A stretch of 44,310 nucleotides of DNA from Phycisphaerae bacterium (GTDB lineage Bacteria; Planctomycetota; Phycisphaerae; Sedimentisphaerales; Anaerobacaceae), in the NCBI GenBank assembly GCA_030619925.1, contig JAUXAL010000026.1:1-44310 (forward strand), read 5' to 3'. The translations under genes were made by a program, and so were the position numbers. The notes under the pieces were generated by a model. That model was given only the letters and a program-made list of their open reading frames with translations, was not told the DNA's origin and did no database searches. This document shows positions 37,837 through 44,310 of this stretch, one piece after another (within the stretch, counting starts at the first letter, position 1; each line of letters opens with the position of its first letter).

Positions 37837-39045
37837 ATGTTGCGTCTTGAAGATTTCCGTCATATAGTACCCGATGAAACATTGGCTGAAATTTACGCCA
37901 AGGCAAGGCACCTCTACGGCAAACATATTGTCCACCTAAATGCCACATATCAGGGTGGAGGCGTAGCAGAGATTCTATATTCTCTCGTGCTTCTAATGAA
38001 TGATGTGGGTATAGATGCCGGCTGGAGAATTTTACATGGGAGCCAGGAGTTTTTTGAGATCACAAAGAGTTTTCACAACGCTCTTCAAGGGGCGAAGCTA
38101 AATTTAACGACAAGAAAAAAACGGACATACCTTCAAATCAACGACAACTTTTCAAGGTTTTCCCACCTGGACCATGATTGTGTCATTATTCACGACCCTC
38201 AACCACTCTCAATCATAACGTCTTACAGGAAATCCCAGCCCTGGATATGGCGATGCCATATAGACCTGACTAACCCACATAAAGAATTATGGGATTTTCT
38301 GAAGGGCTATTTGCTTAAATATGACCAGATTGTTGTATCGAGTGAAAAATACTTCAAAGATGACCTACCAGTAGATCAAAGACTAATGTTGCCGGCTATT
38401 AATCCTCTTAGCCAAAAGAACAAAGATATCAACGAGAAGACTATGATTGAATATATAACCAACGCTGGCATACCCACAGACAAACCGATAATTACCCAGG
38501 TTTCGAGGCTCGACCCATGGAAGGATCCGGAGGGAGTGATAGATGTATTTAAGCTTGTTAAGGAAAAAGTCAATTGCAGACTGGTTTTCTGCTATAACGT
38601 GGCCAGTGATGACCCCGAAGGCATGAGGATGTACAACAAGGTCCAGCGAAAAGCCAATAAGTTTCTTAAGCGCGGAGATATTCTCTTCATTGTTGGAAAC
38701 AATGAAACGTTGGTCAATGCAGTCCAGCGATTTTCAGACGTAATAATTCAAAAATCAACGAAAGAAGGTTTTTGCCTTGCTGTTACCGAGGCACTTTGGA
38801 AAGGCACGCCAGTTGTAGCCTCAAACGTGGGAGGCATACCTTCTCAAATAAAAGATGGTGAAAATGGTTTTTTGCTTGCTCCAAAAGATACGGAAGGATT
38901 CTCAGACAGAATTATTCATTTACTTAAGAACCCTGATGATGGTAAAGCTATCGGACAGAAGGCTAAAGAAACCGTAAGGCAAAAATTCCTAATAACACGG
39001 TTGCTTTCAGACTACCTGTATATGTTAAATTCTATAATAAAATAA
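37837..39045 (+). CDS. treT: Trehalose glycosyltransferring synthase (TreT-like, GT4)
   Basis: TreT joins NDP-glucose directly to glucose, or runs in reverse, giving trehalose without a phosphate intermediate. The 402-residue length is typical. Landmarks are HLNATYQGGGVAEILYSLV near 29-47, IIHDPQPLS, WRCHIDLTNP, ITQVSRLDPWKDPEGVIDVF and the complete GT4 donor motif KEGFCLAVTEALWKGTPVVASNVGG. It starts 6 bases after otsAB, so it is in the same operon. Having both routes side by side suggests either strong trehalose synthesis or a treT that also degrades trehalose; the direction cannot be told from sequence. Confidence 0.88.
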   Translation: MLRLEDFRHIVPDETLAEIYAKARHLYGKHIVHLNATYQGGGVAEILYSLVLLMNDVGIDAGWRILHGSQEFFEITKSFHNALQGAKLNLTTRKKRTYLQINDNFSRFSHLDHDCVIIHDPQPLSIITSYRKSQPWIWRCHIDLTNPHKELWDFLKGYLLKYDQIVVSSEKYFKDDLPVDQRLMLPAINPLSQKNKDINEKTMIEYITNAGIPTDKPIITQVSRLDPWKDPEGVIDVFKLVKEKVNCRLVFCYNVASDDPEGMRMYNKVQRKANKFLKRGDILFIVGNNETLVNAVQRFSDVIIQKSTKEGFCLAVTEALWKGTPVVASNVGGIPSQIKDGENGFLLAPKDTEGFSDRIIHLLKNPDDGKAIGQKAKETVRQKFLITRLLSDYLYMLNSIIK

Positions 39046-39062
39046 TCATGCAACCAAGGTAT

Positions 39063-40370
39063 TTACGCTTGCGGCGTTTGCGTAATTTGTTGTGTCAACT
39101 CGCTCAATACAGCGTGCATCTGGGGGTCGGAGGTTTTGGCTTGGCCAATCTTGTTACAGGCGTGTATAACGGTAGTATGGTCGCGGCCGCCCAAATGACC
39201 GCCAATCTCTTCGAGGCTGTGCTTGGTTAAATTCCTGGCCAAGTACATACAAATCTGACGCGGCTCGGTAATGCTCTGGCTGCGCTTTTTGCTCTGCAAA
39301 TCGGCCAGTCGAACGTCAAAATGCCCCGTTACAACTTCGATAATATCCGTGATACTTATGTGTCTGGCTGATGGTTTAAGCTGCCCTTCCAGAGCACTCT
39401 GGGCCAACTCAAGGTCAATTGCTTCGCCGGTAGTAGTCGCTACAGCGTAAATGGTTGTCAAAGCACCTTCCAATTCTCTGATGTTTGCGTGCACTTTCCG
39501 AGCAATGTATCCCGCTATCTCATCGGAAATACTAAGGCCCCGAAGATGGGCTTTCTTTTGCACAATGGCAACTCTTGTCTCGTAGCTTGGCGGGTCGATT
39601 CTGGTAACGAGCCCCCAGTTGAACCTGCTGATAAGACGCTCTTCGAGCGAAGGAATTTTGCCGGGCGGGCTGTCAGCGCTGAGGATGATTTGTTTGCTGT
39701 TGTTGTAAAGGACATTAAAGGTGTGGAAGAATTCTTCCTGGCTTTGCTCACGTTCCCGCAAGAACTGAACGTCGTCGATTACCAGCGTATCAACGGTACG
39801 AAACTGGCTTTGAAAGCCGGCCAAATTTCCTTGCTCGATTGCTCTGATAAACCTGTTGACGAAATCTTCACAGCTCAAAAATCGAATGACCTCGCCATCA
39901 GATTTTCGCTGGGCTTCGAAGCAGACAGCCTGCAAGAGATGTGTTTTTCCCAGGCCGGAGCTGCCGTAAATAAAAAGCGGGTTGTAGGTATTGCCGGGCG
40001 AGTGACTGACCGCAACACAGCTTGCGTGAGCAAGCCGGTTGCTCGGTCCTACAACAAAATTATCAAAGGTATAATCAGGATGAAGCTTAAGCCCAGGCCA
40101 GGAGCGGGGAGATTTTTCGCCGGTGCCAACGTTGAAATCTACACTGACAAGATGGCCGGTTATCTGTTGAGCGGCGCAGGTGAAATTGCTTTTGCAATTG
40201 TCGCGCAAAAACTGGACCGTTGCCTCATCGGGACAACCGATTCCGAGTGAACCGCCATCCAAATGCAAAACCGTTAACTTCTCGAACCACTTGCGGGCGT
40301 TGGCCGGGTCAAGTGTTTTTACACGGTCGAGTATATCAGCAAAAATGTCTTCAACTTCCCGAGTTGCCAC
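39063..40370 (-). CDS. dnaA: Chromosomal replication initiator DnaA
   Basis: An AAA+ initiator that binds oriC and opens the duplex. At 435 residues it is full length: N-terminal domain 1-75, linker about 76-95, Walker A GSSGLGKTH at 136-144, Walker B LVIDDVQFL at 196-204, sensor and arginine-finger region (SRFNWGLVTRI), and the DNA-binding signature GGRDHTTVIHA at 394-404. The start is GTG preceded by AAAGGA. The usual neighbours dnaN, recF, gyrB and rpmH are absent. It is convergent with treT and divergent from ftsY. I found no cluster of DnaA boxes on either side. Confidence 0.96.
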   Translation of the reverse strand: MATREVEDIFADILDRVKTLDPANARKWFEKLTVLHLDGGSLGIGCPDEATVQFLRDNCKSNFTCAAQQITGHLVSVDFNVGTGEKSPRSWPGLKLHPDYTFDNFVVGPSNRLAHASCVAVSHSPGNTYNPLFIYGSSGLGKTHLLQAVCFEAQRKSDGEVIRFLSCEDFVNRFIRAIEQGNLAGFQSQFRTVDTLVIDDVQFLREREQSQEEFFHTFNVLYNNSKQIILSADSPPGKIPSLEERLISRFNWGLVTRIDPPSYETRVAIVQKKAHLRGLSISDEIAGYIARKVHANIRELEGALTTIYAVATTTGEAIDLELAQSALEGQLKPSARHISITDIIEVVTGHFDVRLADLQSKKRSQSITEPRQICMYLARNLTKHSLEEIGGHLGGRDHTTVIHACNKIGQAKTSDPQMHAVLSELTQQITQTPQA

Positions 40371-40455
40371 ACCACCGTCCTTTGTGAACCGATGCTCTAT
40401 GCGCCGAGCAACCGCCCATCAAAACATTCCTGTCAAAGGGTTCCCATTCTGCAAT

Positions 40456-40557
40456 TTATCGTCGTCCCCTCACAAAATGGGGGCTCAAGATTTACATAAG
40501 GCCGAAATCCCGCACCAATTAGGCGTGAGCCGAAGCTCAATTGGTGGGGGACGATAA
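40456..40557. repeat. Nested palindrome upstream of dnaA
   Basis: An outer arm TTATCGTCGTCCCC (40456-40469) pairs with GGGGGACGATAA (40546-40557), differing by one 3-base insertion. An inner perfect arm CACCAATT (40513-40520) pairs with AATTGGTG (40539-40546). A further CCCC...GGGGG pair sits near 40466-40483. The arrangement could fold into a branched structure of about 100 bases. Confidence 0.7.
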
Positions 40558-40647
40558 TGGAAATCTAACCGGGGCTGTTTGATTTGTCAAAGAAAATTCT
40601 CCCTTTTATGGCGAAAAGCCAAAAATTGTAAATTTTTTCGGGGCCAA

Positions 40648-40891
40648 CCCCATTAGAAACCAGTCGGTCTCGCAGAAGACTTTTCCTGCTGGGCATCTCA
40701 TGGGCCTTGGCTCAGAGCAGCACCGCAGCGTCGGTCCAAACTTCTAATGGGGCCAACACAAGGTCTGGACTTCGGCGGGCTCAGTCGAGCCGAAAATTAA
40801 ATCCTCGCCGGACTTGAAATTTTTCACAAATTCCGATACAATCAGGGTTGTGTCAGCCCCGTCAGAAGTAAGACGGCAGTTTCTAACGGGG
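40648..40891. repeat. Four CCCCRTTAGAAAC-type half-sites in two inverted pairs
   Basis: Plus-strand copies are CCCCATTAGAAAC at 40648-40660 and CCCCGTCAGAAG at 40857-40868. Minus-strand copies appear as TTCTAATGGGG at 40742-40752 and TTTCTAACGGGG at 40880-40891. The second pair is a compact hairpin with a stem of about 12 bp; the first pair is about 80 bases apart. Confidence 0.7.
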
Positions 40892-40925
40892 TCAGAAAAG
40901 ATTTTTTAGCCCTAAGGAAACCGCT

Positions 40926-41849
40926 GTGGGAATCTTCACTAAAACGGCAGGATATTTCAAAGACCGACTGGGCAAAACGCGTGACAAAATCAGCACTTCA
41001 CTTTCTTCCGTGCTGAGTATAGGCAGAAACATCGATGAAGCCCTGCTCGACGAGCTGGAAGAAACGCTGATAAGCGATGATATCGGCATCGAAACGACGG
41101 ATAAGCTCATATCAGGCCTGCGCGCCGCTTATCGCAGCAGGCAAATCGCAATAACCGACGATATTACCCCTTTTCTCAAAGAGCACATTAAAAGCTATTG
41201 GCCGGACCGCGACAGACAATTACATCTGGCTCAGGCCGGCCCGACTGTCGTGCTGGTTGCCGGCGTCAACGGAACCGGCAAAACCACAAGCATCGCCAAA
41301 CTCGGGTTTATATTTAGCCAAAACGGCAAAAAGGTCATCGTCGCCGCATGCGATACGTTCCGTGCCGCTGCCGTGGAACAGTTGACCATCTGGGCCGAAC
41401 GCATCGGCACCCAAATCGTAAAGCACAAAACCGGCGGCGACCCGGCCGCCGTCGCCTTCGACGCCTGTGAAGCGGCTCTCGCAAGAGACGCAGATATTCT
41501 GATTCTCGACACAGCCGGACGATTGCACACAAAGAAGGACCTGATGAGGCAACTGACAAAAATTCGTGACGTAGTCGCCCGCAAAATCCCAGGCGCTCCA
41601 AATGAGGTTCTGCTGGTTCTCGATGCCACTACCGGCCAAAACGCAATCGCTCAGGCAAAGATATTTACCGAAGCGATTAACGTTACCGGCATATTCTTAG
41701 CCAAACTCGACGGCACCGCACGCGGCGGAATCGTTATCGCCATTAAAGACCAGCTCGACATACCGGTGAAATTCGTCGGGTTCGGCGAAAAGCCGGAAGA
41801 TATCGCAGAGTTCGACCCAGAAGCGTTCGTGGAAGCACTATTCGACTGA
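40926..41849 (+). CDS. ftsY: Signal recognition particle receptor FtsY
   Basis: The SRP GTPase that docks ribosome-SRP complexes at the inner membrane. Its 307 residues comprise a short helical N domain and the G domain with GVNGTGKTTS (113-122), DTFRAAA (143-149), DTAGR (195-199) and AKLDGTARGG. The long acidic A domain of E. coli FtsY is absent; a short amphipathic start (MGIFTKTAGYFKDRLGKTRDK) probably binds lipid, as in minimal FtsY proteins. The start is GTG, supported by AAGGAAA 8 bases upstream. It is divergent from dnaA. Confidence 0.96.
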   Translation: MGIFTKTAGYFKDRLGKTRDKISTSLSSVLSIGRNIDEALLDELEETLISDDIGIETTDKLISGLRAAYRSRQIAITDDITPFLKEHIKSYWPDRDRQLHLAQAGPTVVLVAGVNGTGKTTSIAKLGFIFSQNGKKVIVAACDTFRAAAVEQLTIWAERIGTQIVKHKTGGDPAAVAFDACEAALARDADILILDTAGRLHTKKDLMRQLTKIRDVVARKIPGAPNEVLLVLDATTGQNAIAQAKIFTEAINVTGIFLAKLDGTARGGIVIAIKDQLDIPVKFVGFGEKPEDIAEFDPEAFVEALFD

Positions 41850-42130
41850 TGCCGGTGGATTCTATCAAGAGCACTATTATGAAGCCCCGAAAACTGTTAC
41901 TGGCGGTATTACTGATTGGCCTGGTGCTGGTGGTCGATGTGACCGGCCGAACCCGGCCCCGGCCCAGAAAACCCAGCCAAACCAGACAGCACGAGCCCCT
42001 AAGGTCTTCGGTAGCGTACTCAAACCGCATGGTGTCCGCACCACCGTCAAATATTCTTAGACTCTCGGATAATTGCCCAGATGGCCGGTCTTTGGCAGGC
42101 CGCCTGTCAGCGGCATTGCATATTCGATAA
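41849..42130 (+). CDS. Doubtful small membrane protein overlapping the pfp 3' end
   Basis: An open frame whose ATG overlaps the ftsY stop (TGATG). A second ATG at 41879 gives KPRKLLLAVLLIGLVLVVDV, a plausible single membrane helix with a basic, Arg/Pro-rich following segment. From about 41993 the DNA is a copy of pfp sequence in antisense, and after 42057 it is the antisense of pfp itself. The second half is therefore unlikely to be evolved coding sequence. It may be a short gene whose stop was lost, or chance. Confidence 0.3.
   Translation: MPVDSIKSTIMKPRKLLLAVLLIGLVLVVDVTGRTRPRPRKPSQTRQHEPLRSSVAYSNRMVSAPPSNILRLSDNCPDGRSLAGRLSAALHIR
41993..42048 (-). repeat. Displaced fragment of the pfp gene
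   Basis: About 55 bp matching 42271-42325 inside pfp with six mismatches and one inserted base, in the same orientation as pfp. The source segment encodes RWCGRHAVGYAMEDVSG. The copy lies 9 bases beyond the pfp stop codon and similarity ends abruptly on both sides. Confidence 0.8.
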
Positions 42131-43268
42131 AGGCGTTGGTTACGCCATTGCCTTCGGCGTTGATGAATTCGTCGGGCATTGGTTTGGCCTTCTCAGCCAC
42201 ATTGATAAGTTCGGTGCGGAATAATTCAACTGCATAATCCGGCCCATTTCCGAGCCGTTTTATTGCCACTGAGCCGCTAACGTCTTCCATAGCGTACCCA
42301 ACCGCATGGCGTCCGCACCACCGCGCCTCACGCGCATCGACTTCTGACCGCAGGCCGGCAAAGCTTCTCTGCAGATAGCCGAAGGTATCAGCCCGGACGC
42401 GTTTTGCACCGAGTTTGGTCTTCGCCTCTCCTGCCAAAAAGTCAGCTAAAGCTCCTGTGCCGGACAGTTGTATATTTCCATGCGAATCGGTCTCACTTTC
42501 CTTAGCTAGTTTTTCGGCCCAGGTGACGCCGTCGGGGTCGCAAATGCCTTCGCTGACGGCTACGACACATCGGCCGAGCTTTTTATAGACGTCTTCGACA
42601 TCACTAAGGAATTTGTCCAGCGAAACACCTCTCTCAGGAACATATACTAAATGTGGGCCATCATCATCTCTTTGCTTACCCAACGCAGTAGCGGCGGTCA
42701 GGAAGCCGGCGTGTCTGCCCATAATCACATCGATTTTTATGCCAGGCAGCGTACGGTTATCCATATCATCGCCCATCAGCGCACAGGCCTCAAACTTCGC
42801 GGCGGTCCCATAGCCGGGGCAATGGTCGGTAACCAGCAAATCGTTATCCACCGTTTTCGGAATGTGGAACGCCCGCAGCTCGTAGCCGGTATCGGCGGCC
42901 ATTATGTTGATGATGTGAGCTGTATTCGCCGAGTCGTTGCCGCCGATGTAGAAAAAGTACCGGATATCGCGCTTCTTGAAAACATCAAGAATTTTGGCGC
43001 AATATTCTTCGTCCGGCTTGTCCCTGCTGGAACCAAGGGCCGAGCATGGCGTATCAGCTACCTGTTCCAGCGTATCGGCTGACAATTTTTTCAAATCGAT
43101 AAAGTCGTCGTTGGCCATTCCGACCACAGCGTACCTGGCGCCGTAGAGATTTTCGATTTCCGGATGTTTGTTGGCCTCTTCGATAACGCCGACCAGAGAC
43201 GCATTTATCACTGCCGTAGGCCCGCCCGATTGTCCGACTACTGCGTTTGCTTTCGGCGCTTTTGCCAT
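42057..43268 (-). CDS. pfp: Pyrophosphate-dependent phosphofructokinase (PFP type)
   Basis: Phosphorylates fructose 6-phosphate using pyrophosphate, reversibly, in glycolysis and gluconeogenesis. The 403 residues show the family motifs GQSGGPTAVINASL near 12-25, YIGGNDSANTA near 107-117, FHIPKTVDNDL near 134-144, GRHAGFLTAATAL and VSEGI. In ATP enzymes the nucleotide loop is GGDGS. Here the Gly is Asp, which marks PPi use, and the preceding Asp is Asn (GGND). That Asn variant I associate with one PPi-PFK subgroup from memory. GGAGAG precedes the ATG. The repeat element CTTGTCTGACGACAGTC sits just upstream. Donor specificity is a family inference. Confidence 0.9.
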   Translation of the reverse strand: MAKAPKANAVVGQSGGPTAVINASLVGVIEEANKHPEIENLYGARYAVVGMANDDFIDLKKLSADTLEQVADTPCSALGSSRDKPDEEYCAKILDVFKKRDIRYFFYIGGNDSANTAHIINIMAADTGYELRAFHIPKTVDNDLLVTDHCPGYGTAAKFEACALMGDDMDNRTLPGIKIDVIMGRHAGFLTAATALGKQRDDDGPHLVYVPERGVSLDKFLSDVEDVYKKLGRCVVAVSEGICDPDGVTWAEKLAKESETDSHGNIQLSGTGALADFLAGEAKTKLGAKRVRADTFGYLQRSFAGLRSEVDAREARWCGRHAVGYAMEDVSGSVAIKRLGNGPDYAVELFRTELINVAEKAKPMPDEFINAEGNGVTNAFIEYAMPLTGGLPKTGHLGNYPRV

Positions 43269-43288
43269 TTCGTATACTCTCCATCAAA

Positions 43289-43312
43289 ACTTGTCTGACG
43301 ACAGTCAAGAGT
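43289..43312. repeat. ACTTGTCTGACGACAGTCAA element, copy 2
   Basis: Matches 25868-25889 over at least 20 bases. The core TTGTCTGACGACAG is close to self-complementary. Here it lies about 20 bases upstream of pfp; at the other site it replaces the start of the isochorismatase. Confidence 0.7.
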
Positions 43313-43399
43313 CAAGATTTCTGCCGTTAAGCATGCTGTGCATTACGTTACCATCACGGAGAACGAGATTATACACAGCCAATTCAAAGACACAAGGAT

Positions 43400-43660
43400 A
43401 ATCGGAAATTGGCTTTGTTTGGGTTTGAATTGGGTTTGAATTGGGTTTGTTTTTTTGGACTGCGAAATCATCGTTTTTTCTGTAATCCTTTGTTATAAGT
43501 GAGTTTACATTCATTTGGGCTTTTTGGAAATTGGGTTTGATTGGGTTTGAATTGGGTTTGTTTTCACCAAGTGTCCAATTGGATTTATTTTCATAAGCCG
43601 TTGTATTATATGGATTTACATTCATTTGACTTCTAAGAAAATTGGCTTTGTTTTGCATAA
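43400..43660 (-). repeat. ORF-like repeat, right copy (KPNSNP family)
   Basis: Inverted relative to the left copy. On the minus strand two units read through in one open frame, giving NKANFLRSQMNVNPYNTTAY and then KPNSNPIKPNFQKAQMNV and SLITKDYRKNDDFAVQ. 43428-43570 matches 1-143 with about five mismatches. The frame stays open for 138 codons through unrelated flanking DNA, so I do not call it a gene. Confidence 0.8.
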
Positions 43661-43720
43661 TATATAGTAAAACACACTCTCTATTTCTCCATTTCTCCGC
43701 TATTTCGGCCTGATATGACA

Positions 43721-43747
43721 AAAAAGCCCTGTTTTCCGGCTTTTTGG
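43721..43747. terminator. Hairpin with A and T flanks
   Basis: AAAAAGCC and GGCTTTTT pair around the loop CTGTTTTCC, giving an 8-bp stem with a T-run on one strand and an A-run on the other, so it could work in both directions. It may close transcription entering from the right. Confidence 0.55.
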
Positions 43748-43921
43748 GAAACGATGGTGATTGGAATCTCCCCTTCTTGATTGATTATTTGCTATTGTCC
43801 ATGAACAATGAACTATGAACGGTGAACTATCCATTAGTTCGATATACATTATACAATAACAAATGTTAAGCGTCAAGTAAAATTTCTAACCACGGATTAC
43901 ACGGAATTTGGTTATCCTTAG

Positions 43922-43954
43922 CCGTCACTGCTCTGGTGACGGTCCCTATTTTTT
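43922..43954 (+). terminator. GC-rich hairpin with downstream T-run
   Basis: CCGTCAC and GTGACGG form a perfect 7-bp stem around a 7-base loop. A run of six T begins six bases after the stem, a little far for a standard intrinsic terminator. Confidence 0.45.
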
Positions 43955-44310
43955 AGCCACGAAAAGGCACGAAAAAAGAAGTGAACTAAAGTGAACTCCA
44001 GTTGCAGAAGCTAGTTTGTCGGTGTCGAAACTGGTATCGAATCTCGAAGCTGGCCACTGGAAGCTGGATAAAAAACGAACTTCGAGTTTCCAGAACGAGC
44101 GTCGATACGAGCATCCATAACCTCATACGAGAAACCCAAACATTTTAGGCACTTTTCACTTTAGTCATTTCAAACTGCTCAGTGCGCCTGGTTGGCTGGT
44201 GGGATTGGTCCGGGAAATTTCTACACAATCCTGACATTTCTCTTACAATTCGCTTTTTGTCCGTGTTTTATGTATATTTTTTATTGGTATGCGTTGACGC
44301 CGAACTCCAT

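Larger units (their letters stand above)
40371..40925. other. dnaA-ftsY intergenic region rich in palindromes
   Basis: A 555-bp divergent gap without a gene. It holds a nested palindrome at 40456-40557 and four copies of CCCCRTTAGAAAC-type half-sites, each listed separately. The DNA from about 40570 to 40640 is AT-rich. The only box close to the DnaA consensus is TTTTTCACA near 40810, with two mismatches. It should contain the promoters of both genes, but I could not pick convincing ones. Confidence 0.5.
43661..44310. other. Repeat-filled gap to the window edge
   Basis: No gene is supported. Contents: a hairpin at 43721-43745; a GAACAATGAACTATGAACGG word repeat at 43795-43843; CCACGGATTACACGGAA and CCACGAAAAGGCACGAAA words near 43893-43980; a hairpin at 43922-43954; AAGTGAACTAAAGTGAACT at 43981-43999; CTGGTATCGAATCTCGAAGCT-like words at 44025-44110; and a degenerate TTTTAGGCACTTTTCACTTT unit near 44143-44163. 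The last 60 bases are AT-rich and may hold a promoter for a gene beyond the edge. Confidence 0.6.

Noticed and set aside
40371-40925. oriC with DnaA boxes beside dnaA
   Set aside because: Only one loosely matching 9-mer (TTTTTCACA) was found, so an origin call is not supported.
43305-43721. A 138-codon minus-strand frame through the right ORF-like repeat
   Set aside because: Its middle is the dispersed repeat and its ends are unrelated flanking DNA; the left copy of the repeat is frame-broken.

Overview
The window looks like a chromosomal segment of a Planctomycetota bacterium, most likely of the class Phycisphaerae. This is inferred from gene content and style, not from a marker search. The clues are a giant secreted parallel beta-helix protein ending in a planctomycete-style dockerin-like motif (DGVIDFSDFAMLASRW), a Gly/Met-rich secretin-like protein, two groEL genes around one groES, a PPi-type phosphofructokinase, and intergenic DNA crowded with short degenerate repeats. 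I see no rRNA, tRNA, CRISPR array, transposase or phage gene.

Layout. 1-408: copies of an ORF-like repeat, then a promoter. 409-1731: a divergent chorismate synthase homologue. 1809-13364 (minus): a 3851-residue secreted S8 protease / beta-helix / FN3-like protein. 13545-17093 (minus): a secretin-domain protein with a Gly/Met tract. 17413-18183: tsaB. 18534-18740: a small acidic protein. 19369-25332: a protein quality-control cluster, groEL1-groES-groEL2-dnaJ-grpE-fmdB. 25338-25785 (minus): a 5'-truncated isochorismatase. 25902-27517 (minus): an ECF sigma factor and its membrane anti-sigma factor. 27764-30233 (minus): lipoprotein, ribBA and pgsA. 30639-31052 (minus): a second lipoprotein. 31321-34054: pdxJ, dapA and a clan GH-A-like secreted hydrolase. 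34186-35349 (minus): a GT4 glycosyltransferase. 35647-39045: an otsAB fusion and a TreT-like gene (trehalose metabolism). 39063-40370 (minus): dnaA. 40926-41849: ftsY. 42057-43268 (minus): PPi-phosphofructokinase. 43269-44310: repeats and terminator-like hairpins, no clear gene.

The genes are mostly housekeeping: folding, translation fidelity, riboflavin, phospholipid, pyridoxal phosphate and lysine/peptidoglycan precursors, glycolysis, replication initiation and membrane targeting. They are interspersed with envelope and secreted proteins. The heat-shock cluster supplies both chaperonin subunits and two DnaK co-chaperones, but dnaK itself is not here. The trehalose pair provides two independent routes to trehalose and looks more AT-rich than its neighbours.

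The most unusual aspect is repeat biology. A 143-bp sequence at the left edge recurs inverted at the right edge (about 96% identical by eye). At least three palindromic families (AAGTGCCTAAAGT, CCCCRTTAGAAAC, and a nested palindrome beside dnaA) are present. Many intergenic gaps hold a private short word repeated with variation. The same sort of word DNA appears inside or at the ends of genes: within TsaB, as a heptapeptide tail on GrpE, at the C-terminus of the GT4 enzyme, and in place of the N-terminus of the isochorismatase. Other points worth checking are the chorismate synthase homologue with substituted active-site residues, a pfp gene fragment duplicated just beyond the pfp stop codon, and twin micro-ORFs upstream of pgsA.
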